Shown here one piece after another: positions 13,662 through 18,891 of a stretch of 18,891 bases of DNA. Both the position numbers and the translations under genes were made by a program. The DNA is from Elusimicrobiota bacterium (GTDB lineage: Bacteria > Elusimicrobiota > Endomicrobiia > Endomicrobiales > Endomicrobiaceae): NCBI GenBank assembly GCA_031282945.1, contig JAITCX010000004.1:1-18891 (forward strand), read 5' to 3'. The notes under the pieces are model-generated. The model was not told where the DNA came from and made no database searches. It worked only from the letters and a program-made list of their open reading frames with translations. Within the stretch, counting starts at the first letter, position 1; each line of letters starts with the position of its first letter.

Positions 13662-15566
13662 TTACTTTTTTGTGTCGTCGTCAACTATCTCGGCATCCAC
13701 AACTTGATCGCCGTTTGGAGCTTGCTCGCCTGTATTGCCGGCAGCTCCCGCCGATCCTGCATCCTGCTGCGCTCCGCCGCTCGACCCTGCCGCGCCGCCT
13801 GCTCCTGCGGCATTTTGAGAGGCTTTATAAACCTCTTCAGCAAGTTTATGCGAAGCCGTTGTAAGATTATCTTTCGCAGTTTTTATCGCTTGAGTATCCG
13901 ATCCCTTCAAAGCTTCTTTTGTTGAGCTTAAAGCCTGCTCTACATTTAGGCGTTCATCTGGAGAAATTTTATCGCCATGATCTTTGAGCGTTTTTTCAAC
14001 ATTATAAACTAAAGCGTCAGCTTCATTTCTGGCTTCAATTTCCTCTTTGCGTTTTTCATCTTCAGATGCAAAAGCTTGAGCCTCTTTGACATATTTATCT
14101 ATATCGTCTTTTGAGAGTTTGGTAGAAGAGCTAATTTTTATGGACTGCGCTTTGCCCGTTCCCAAATCTTTTGCGCTTACATTTAAAATTCCGTTTGCGT
14201 CAATATCAAAAGTCACTTCAATTTGCGGCACGCCGCGCGGCGCCGGCGGAATTCCGTCCAATGTAAATCTGCCAAGCGACAAATCGTCTTTGGCCATTGG
14301 GCGCTCGCCCTGCAAAACATTTATTTCCACAGCTGGCTGGCTGTCAGCGGCTGTAGAAAATATTTGCGTTTTCTTGACGGGAACCGTTGTGTTTCTCTCT
14401 ATTAAAGGAGTGCGCACGCCGCCCATCGTCTCAAGTCCAAGCGTCAAAGGCGTTACATCCAAAAGCAAAATGTCTTTTACATCGCCTGTTAAAACTGCCG
14501 CTTGAATAGCCGCTCCAAAGCAAACGCATTCCATTGGATCTATACCATGCTCAATTTTTCTGCCGACATAATCTTCAACAAATTTCTGCACTATCGGCAT
14601 TCTGGTCGGGCCGCCGACTGTAATTATTTTTGTGATATCAGCTTTCGTAAGTTTTGCATCTTTGATAGCTTGATCTAATGAAGGACGGCATCTCTCCACA
14701 ATGGGTCTTACGAGATTTTCCAAAGTAGCGCGGGTAAATTTCATCGTCAAATGTTTTGGACCCTGCGCATCAGCTGTGATAAAAGGCAAATTAATATCGG
14801 TTTCCATAACGCTGGAAAGTTCAATTTTTGCTTTTTCAGCGGCTTCTTTCAAACGCTGCATCGCCATTTTATCGCTTCTCAAATCTATGCCTGTTGTTTT
14901 TTTGAAATCATCGGCAATATAATTTATGAGGGCATTGTCCATATCCGTTCCGCCAAGCTGAGTGTCGCCGGAAGTTGACAAAACCTCAAAGGTTCCCTCG
15001 GCGCCCATTTCCATTATGGTTACATCAAGGGTTCCGCCGCCTAAATCAAATACCAAAATTTTCTGCTCTGTGCCAATTTTATCTATGCCGTAAGCAAGCG
15101 CGGCGGCCGTCGGCTCATTGACCAAACGCACAACTTCAAGACCTGCAATTTCTCCTGCATCTTTTGTGGCTTGTCTTTGATTATCATTGAAATATGCAGG
15201 CACGGTTATGACGGCTTTTGCTACAGGCTGGCCTAAAAATGCCTCTGCATCTTTTTTAATTTTCTGCAAAACAAAAGCGGAAAGTTGTTGAGGAGTATAC
15301 TCTTTACCGTAAATTTTATATTTATAGTCCGTCCCCATTTTTCTTTTGAAACCGCTTACAGTTCCCTCTGGATTTGTGACAGCTTGGCGTCTTGCGGGCT
15401 CGCCCACTAAAAGCTGGCCGTCTTTTGTAAATGCAACATAAGACGGAAAGGCTTTGCCTCCAAGCGTCGTTCCCTCTGCTGACGGAATTAGGGTTGTTTT
15501 TCCCCCTTCCATAACGGCAGCGGCGGAATTTGATGTTCCTAAGTCAATACCAATAATTTTAGACAT
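13662..15566 (-). CDS. dnaK: Chaperone protein DnaK (Hsp70)
   Basis: This 634-residue ATP-driven chaperone has an N-terminal nucleotide-binding domain (about 1-370) with IGIDLGTSNS (usual form GTTNS), VITVPAYFNDNQRQATKDAG, VNEPTAAALAYG, LVFDLGGGTLDVTI and VGGPTRMPIVQ. The substrate-binding domain follows, with LLLDVTPLTLGLETMGG and the linker region intact. After the helical lid comes a Gly/Ala/Ser/Gln-rich tail, closing with VVDAEIVDDD as in most bacterial DnaK. GGAGGAG stands just before the ATG. A small inverted repeat (15583-15601) lies in the gap after grpE. It works with GrpE and DnaJ encoded alongside. Confidence 0.98.
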   Translation of the reverse strand: MSKIIGIDLGTSNSAAAVMEGGKTTLIPSAEGTTLGGKAFPSYVAFTKDGQLLVGEPARRQAVTNPEGTVSGFKRKMGTDYKYKIYGKEYTPQQLSAFVLQKIKKDAEAFLGQPVAKAVITVPAYFNDNQRQATKDAGEIAGLEVVRLVNEPTAAALAYGIDKIGTEQKILVFDLGGGTLDVTIMEMGAEGTFEVLSTSGDTQLGGTDMDNALINYIADDFKKTTGIDLRSDKMAMQRLKEAAEKAKIELSSVMETDINLPFITADAQGPKHLTMKFTRATLENLVRPIVERCRPSLDQAIKDAKLTKADITKIITVGGPTRMPIVQKFVEDYVGRKIEHGIDPMECVCFGAAIQAAVLTGDVKDILLLDVTPLTLGLETMGGVRTPLIERNTTVPVKKTQIFSTAADSQPAVEINVLQGERPMAKDDLSLGRFTLDGIPPAPRGVPQIEVTFDIDANGILNVSAKDLGTGKAQSIKISSSTKLSKDDIDKYVKEAQAFASEDEKRKEEIEARNEADALVYNVEKTLKDHGDKISPDERLNVEQALSSTKEALKGSDTQAIKTAKDNLTTASHKLAEEVYKASQNAAGAGGAAGSSGGAQQDAGSAGAAGNTGEQAPNGDQVVDAEIVDDDTKK

Positions 15567-15629
15567 TTTGTTCTCCTCCCAATCGTCAATAAATCTGACG
15601 ATATTATTTATCCTTTTTTCCCAAACTTC

Positions 15630-16373
15630 TTAGCGCAAATCTTTCTCTAGCGCCTCTTGCGGCTGCGCTGAAGTATTGTTTTGCGCGCTCGCGCATTCTT
15701 GCGCCGATTTTTTTTTTACGCCGTCTTCATTTTGACCGCTTTTAACGTCTTCTTGCGTTTGCGGCTTTTCTGCATTTGCTTCAGATTCTGTTTCCCCTTT
15801 TGTTTTAGCTTTTGCAACTATAACTTTTGCATACCTTATAACTCTGCCGTTCATTTTATAGCCCTTCTGGCACACCTCAAGGACTGTTCCTTCAGGTTGC
15901 GAACTTTCTTTATAATCAAGAGCGTCGCAAGTTTTCGGGTCAAAAGTTTTAGCTTCAATTTCCTCAACTCCCTCCTCTTTCAACATTTTGGTAAATTCAT
16001 GGCTTACCATATCTAAGCCTATTATGATATCCGCTAATTTGCCGCCGTTTTTGGCGCTTTTTATGGCCTGCGTTAAAACATCGTCTATAGCAATTTGTTT
16101 GAGCAAAATTTTTTCTTTGCCGTAATCCAAAAACTCCCGCTTTTCCTTATCGCTGCGTTTTCTAAAATTTTCAAATTCCGCTTTAAGCCTTATAATCTGC
16201 TCGTAATAATCTTTAACTTCGTTTTCTTTTGCCAAAAGCGCAAGCTTCAACTTTTCAACTTCATTTTTCGGCTCTGCGGCGGCGGCGTCCTTAGAGGCGC
16301 CGTTTAAATTTTCCGCTTTATCTTGGCCGTCTTGTTTTTCGTTTTTTTCAACTTCTTCTTTTTCCTTTGACAT
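15630..16373 (-). CDS. grpE: Nucleotide exchange factor GrpE, with long C-terminal tail
   Basis: This 247-residue protein releases ADP from DnaK. It starts with a charged low-complexity segment (1-40), then the long dimerisation helix (about 40-95, including RLKAEFENFRKRSDKEK). The C-terminal beta domain contains KTFDPKTCDAL, PEGTVLEVCQKGYKMNGRVIRYAKVIVAK, as in other GrpE proteins. Unusually, about 55 more residues follow, rich in Glu, Gln, Lys, Asn and Ala and probably disordered; most GrpE end soon after the V.V-type strand. The gene begins 14 bases after the hrcA stop and is followed by dnaK. Confidence 0.94.
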   Translation of the reverse strand: MSKEKEEVEKNEKQDGQDKAENLNGASKDAAAAEPKNEVEKLKLALLAKENEVKDYYEQIIRLKAEFENFRKRSDKEKREFLDYGKEKILLKQIAIDDVLTQAIKSAKNGGKLADIIIGLDMVSHEFTKMLKEEGVEEIEAKTFDPKTCDALDYKESSQPEGTVLEVCQKGYKMNGRVIRYAKVIVAKAKTKGETESEANAEKPQTQEDVKSGQNEDGVKKKSAQECASAQNNTSAQPQEALEKDLR

Positions 16374-16387
16374 TTTACTTACTCTCC

Positions 16388-17461
16388 TTAACTGCTTTGG
16401 CTTAAAACCTCATTGAGCATTTTTGAAACGCCGCTGACGAGCGTTATCATTTTTTCATATTCCATACGTTTAGGTCCAATAATTCCCAAAACGCCGACCG
16501 CTCTATCGCCGTCTTTATAGACGGTTGTAACCATGCTTAAATCTTTTAGTTCCTGCAAACTATTTTCTACTCCAATTTTAACGCTCACGGGATTGCTGTC
16601 ATTTTGTTTTGCAAGTTCCGCATCAAAATTTTTATTAATTATTTCAATGAGGCGCTCTTTATTTTTATTGAGTTTTATTATGGACTTTATAGATGCAAAA
16701 TCATCAAATGCGGGCAGTTCAAATTCACGTTCAATCGCCTCAGAAGCCCCGCCTATAAAAAGATCATCGCGCAAGTCATAAAAAGCTTCCGACACTGCCT
16801 GCGCCAAATTTACAATGGCAACCTCATTTCTTGCAAAATCCGCCACTTCTTTTATAATCATTTCATTTACATTTACCAAAGGCACGCCCCGCAGTTTTGC
16901 ATTTAAAAATTCTCTTAAGCGCAGCAATTGCAGAGGTTCAGCCGCGAGTTTAAGACGTTTATGTTTTACCGAGCCTGTATGGGTTATTAAGATCACCAAA
17001 ATTTCGGAAGGATCTATGCTGATGAGTTCTACCGTTCTTACGATATCGCACAAAACTTTTGGAGTTGTAACAAAGCCCATGCATCTGCTTACCGCCGATA
17101 AAATTTTTGAAGTTTCCGACAGAACATCCTCTATTTCCTGATTTTTCTGCTCAAATTCTCTGATCAATTGTTGTTTTTGATCCAGCGCAAATTCTTGTAT
17201 TCTAACAATTGAATCCACATAAGCCCGATAGCCCAAATCCGTTGGGAGTCTGCCGGCGGAAGTATGCGGATGAGTAAGAAGGCCTTCTTTTTCAAGTTCA
17301 GCCATAATGTTGCGCACAGCGGCGGGCGATAGCTCTATGCCGTATTGTTCTATTAAAACATCCGAGCCGACCGGCTTGACAGTTTTAACATAATGGTGAA
17401 TTATAGCGCTTAGTATTTTAAGCTTTCTCTCAGCAACAATTTCTGCGGAAATAGATCTCAT
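16388..17461 (-). CDS. hrcA: Heat-inducible transcription repressor HrcA
   Basis: This 357-residue repressor binds CIRCE and shuts off the heat-shock operon it heads. The winged-helix N-terminus is clear: RKLKILSAIIHHYVKTVKPVGSDVLIE, then LSPAAVRNIMAELEKEGLLTHPHTSAGRLPTDLGYRAYVD. The later GAF-like and inserted regions and the end segment AVGVLGIIGPKRMEYEKMITLV fit the family. Earlier in-frame starts exist at 17485 and nearby, but AGAGGGG eight bases before the ATG at 17461 favours that one. The CIRCE site and promoter lie about 120 bases upstream, so the operon is probably self-repressed through GroEL-assisted HrcA, as known for the family. Confidence 0.95.
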   Translation of the reverse strand: MRSISAEIVAERKLKILSAIIHHYVKTVKPVGSDVLIEQYGIELSPAAVRNIMAELEKEGLLTHPHTSAGRLPTDLGYRAYVDSIVRIQEFALDQKQQLIREFEQKNQEIEDVLSETSKILSAVSRCMGFVTTPKVLCDIVRTVELISIDPSEILVILITHTGSVKHKRLKLAAEPLQLLRLREFLNAKLRGVPLVNVNEMIIKEVADFARNEVAIVNLAQAVSEAFYDLRDDLFIGGASEAIEREFELPAFDDFASIKSIIKLNKNKERLIEIINKNFDAELAKQNDSNPVSVKIGVENSLQELKDLSMVTTVYKDGDRAVGVLGIIGPKRMEYEKMITLVSGVSKMLNEVLSQSS

Positions 17462-17582
17462 AGTAGTAACCCCTCTTTTCATCACATCCTAATTTGTCAC
17501 TCTCACTTAATAACCGCTAAAACCCCGCAAATTATTGCATATTGTCTCCCAATATAATAGCGTTAACAGAGGGCGGATGGCA

Positions 17583-17609
17583 TTAGCGCTCTTGAGGTTT
17601 GAGCGCTAG
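17583..17609 (-). promoter_or_regulatory. CIRCE operator (HrcA binding site)
   Basis: TTAGCGCTC and GAGCGCTAG are separated by nine bases, matching the CIRCE layout TTAGCACTC-N9-GAGTGCTAA. The change from A to G in the left arm is mirrored by T to C in the right arm, so the dyad is kept. The site overlaps the -10 box, where HrcA would block the polymerase. Confidence 0.92.
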
Positions 17610-17637
17610 TTTATCATTTTGCAGGAGGAATTGTCAA
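17608..17637 (-). promoter_or_regulatory. Promoter of the hrcA-grpE-dnaK-dnaJ operon
   Basis: On the minus strand a perfect TTGACA (17632-17637) is followed after 18 bases by TAAACT (17608-17613), which runs directly into the CIRCE dyad. This is the usual housekeeping-sigma arrangement of HrcA-controlled operons. The leader before hrcA is then about 140 bases. Confidence 0.8.
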
Positions 17638-17652
17638 GGGAGGCGGGGGCGT

Positions 17653-17850
17653 CTCTTTTGCAAAAAAGAGTGGGAAATTGTTTCTCTTTTTGAAAAGAGA
17701 AGCAGAAAAACTAACGGCTCTTCAAAAGTTTATTCTCTCTTTGGGAAAAGAGAGGCAGAAATTTCTTTTGCCAAAAGAAACAAAAACTTCTAACGACACT
17801 TGCAACTTATTTCTTTTTTCTATAAAGAAAAACAGAAAAGTAACGCTCTT
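17653..17850. repeat. Right hairpin array, paralogous to that at 680-905
   Basis: Five inverted repeats occur at 17653-17670, 17681-17701, 17735-17754, 17762-17780 and 17810-17831, with the same CTCTTTT / AAAAGAG type arms. The same downstream box is seen, for example GCAGAAAAACTAACGGCTCTT-like after the second and CTAACGACACTT after the fourth. Unit order, and the final stretch CTTTATTTTTGTTTTGC leading into the element, match the left array. It starts just upstream of the hrcA promoter. Confidence 0.75.
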
Positions 17851-17876
17851 TAAACTTATTTCTTTATTTTTGTTTT

Positions 17877-18103
17877 GCACTCATTTTTTATTTTTTAGCC
17901 ACGCGCCATGCGAAAATTTTTTTCGCCCCCGCGCAAAATCTACTTTTCCACGTGACAGACAGCATTCCGTACTGTCACGCCACCTGGGTGAGAGCAGGGA
18001 AACTTGCAGTTTCCCTGCTCTCTTGGCGAAAAAAAATTCTCGCATAGACAGGCGCTTTGCCGCTTACGCTAGGCTAAAAAATAAAAAGAGCGCCCGAGAG
18101 GGC
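17877..18103 (+). repeat. Right copy of the structured inverted-repeat element
   Basis: This copy is closely similar to 1043-1271 in the same orientation. Its outer arms are GCACTC plus TTTTTTAGCC at the left and GGCTAAAAAAT to GAGCGC at 18088-18093. Hairpin A is CGTGACAG (17951-17958) with CTGTCACG (17972-17979). Hairpin B is a perfect 14-pair stem (17990-18003 with 18009-18022, loop TTGCA). The tail hairpin GCCC-GAGA-GGGC (18092-18103) again has a GNRA loop. An A/C-rich tract follows to about 18170. A plus-strand open frame of 179 codons crosses the array and this copy, but its composition looks like chance. Confidence 0.7.
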
Positions 18104-18334
18104 ACGACACGACAAAAACAAAGACCAACAACAAAGACAAAACACACCATAACACAAAACAAACAACAACGCCAGATGCGCCACTATTACTTAAAAATTT
18201 TTTCCCTTATTCCTTAAAAACACCACGCGTATCAAAAATCATTTTTTAAACTCTTAAATTCTATTTTCAAACCTCAACTTTTTTAGCTTTTCCTAAAATC
18301 TAATTTTCACCATGCGCCGCTAAATCTGGGGCTT

Positions 18335-18367
18335 GTTTGCGCCAAACCGCAGGCGCAAACCGTTTTT
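18335..18367 (+). terminator. Terminator-like hairpin on the plus strand
   Basis: GTTTGCGCC (18335-18343) and GGCGCAAAC (18352-18360) form a perfect nine-pair stem with an eight-base loop, followed by CG and five T residues. No plus-strand gene precedes it; if used, it would end transcripts coming from the right structured element. The stretch 18171-18334 shows nothing else. Confidence 0.5.
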
Positions 18368-18461
18368 AAAACCCGCTCATTAAAGTTTAGATTTTCTGCG
18401 CAAGATAAAATTAATTTCTTAAAGTGAAATAAAATTTTGCAAATGTTTGTCAGCGGGTTTT
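18368..18461. repeat. Long-range inverted repeat enclosing 74 bases
   Basis: AAAACCCGCT (18368-18377) and AGCGGGTTTT (18452-18461) are perfectly complementary over ten bases. The AT-rich interior shows no reading frame. It lies between two other hairpins and could form one arm of a larger folded RNA. Confidence 0.5.
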
Positions 18462-18467
18462 TAAACG

Positions 18468-18501
18468 GGCAGGGGGGCGGCGAAAACGCCGCCCCCCTGC
18501 C
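18468..18501. repeat. Very GC-rich perfect hairpin
   Basis: A perfect 15-pair stem, arms 18468-18482 and 18487-18501 with loop AAAA, contains a run of six G against six C in an otherwise AT-rich gap. It lies about 80 bases after the stop of the minus-strand gene at the right edge. No real T-run follows on that strand (CGTTTAAAAA), so it is a poor intrinsic terminator but could block 3' exonucleases. Confidence 0.6.
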
Positions 18502-18579
18502 AAGCCCCGCAAGTCCCTTAAAAAATTAAACTTTTAAGAAATAGGTTTAATGATTTCCCTTAATAAAAGAAAAAGCGCT

Positions 18580-18891
18580 TTAAAATTCTACGCAAACCTT
18601 TGAAATAAATTCTTCTTTGCTTTTCGTTATTGTTTCAATATCAGCGCTTATATTAAAAATTGAAGGAATCTTGATATCTGCAATGATTTTCAATGTTTTT
18701 TTAGTATTGCTCAATAGCGATATGTTCACCTCTCTTGATTGAATTTTGTTAACAGATTCCCTAGCTTTTATTAAACTTGAAAATTCTATATCATCAGATA
18801 AATGGTTTTTTTCAATAAGTTCTTTTGCTTCTTGTATATTAGGCGCTCCGCCTAGATAGAAATCCTTCAATTCCAATGCCTTCCTCATATC
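18580..18891 (-). CDS. Protein of unknown function, 5' end probably outside window
   Basis: The frame is open from the window edge to a stop at 18580, giving at least 103 residues. A methionine occurs at the second visible codon (18888), but without enough upstream sequence to see a ribosome-binding site, so this may be the C-terminal part of a larger protein. The visible part has a charged helical stretch (NIQEAKELIEKNHLSDDIEF) and then alternating short hydrophobic strands (VNISLLSNTKKTLKIIADIKIPSIFNISADIE), ending EFISKVCVEF. There are no cysteine pairs, signal peptide or membrane segment. Codon choice is AT-rich like the neighbours. I do not recognise the family. Confidence 0.55.
   Translation of the reverse strand, partial: DMRKALELKDFYLGGAPNIQEAKELIEKNHLSDDIEFSSLIKARESVNKIQSREVNISLLSNTKKTLKIIADIKIPSIFNISADIETITKSKEEFISKVCVEF

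Noticed and set aside
14086..14505. 139-codon plus-strand open frame inside dnaK
   Set aside because: It is antisense to the conserved DnaK substrate-binding domain. Such shadows are common in this gene because of codon bias.
17678..18217. 179-codon plus-strand open frame across the right repeat array and element
   Set aside because: It runs through hairpin repeats and an A/C-rich tract, has strongly skewed composition and no family resemblance. The equivalent frame is broken in the left copy, so it is not treated as a gene.

Overview
The window is a low-GC bacterial chromosome segment in which every gene I can support lies on the minus strand, so transcription runs from high to low coordinates. 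The organism looks like a diderm anaerobe. It has a TonB-dependent outer-membrane receptor with a periplasmic binding protein and ABC importer, a class III (oxygen-sensitive, glycyl radical) ribonucleotide reductase, HrcA/CIRCE heat-shock control, and glutamine synthetase paired with an ANTAR antiterminator. My best guess is an Elusimicrobiota/Endomicrobia-like lineage, but this rests on general impression and no search was possible.

Layout in transcription order: (1) an unrecognised protein at the right edge (18580-18891). (2) A gene-free 1.1 kb with three inverted repeats and a repeated structured element plus hairpin array (17653-18501). (3) The heat-shock operon hrcA-grpE-dnaK-dnaJ behind a sigma70-type promoter and a CIRCE operator. 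(4) glnA with its own promoter and an attenuator leader, followed by an ANTAR-domain regulator. (5) A gene-poor stretch with a possible decayed plus-strand gene (9832-10301). (6) A tightly packed group: cob(I)alamin adenosyltransferase, nrdD, a separate glycyl-radical-domain ORF, nrdG, btuF, btuC, btuD. (7) A cobalamin riboswitch and the outer-membrane receptor btuB, ended by a strong terminator. (8) A second copy of the hairpin array and structured element (680-1427). (9) The start of rsmG, cut by the left edge.

Functional links: btuB, btuF, btuC, btuD and the adenosyltransferase form an import-and-activation route for vitamin B12, with B12 feedback visible on the receptor. NrdD, the small glycyl-radical protein and NrdG make deoxynucleotides without oxygen. 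The glnA leader holds an ANTAR-type hexaloop hairpin that is mutually exclusive with an intrinsic terminator, and the ANTAR protein is encoded just downstream, which suggests a self-contained nitrogen-responsive antitermination circuit.

The most notable observations are the apparently split NrdD with its own Shine-Dalgarno site, the glnA antitermination leader, an apparent AUA start codon for btuC, and the two paralogous intergenic elements whose long hairpins differ by compensating base changes.
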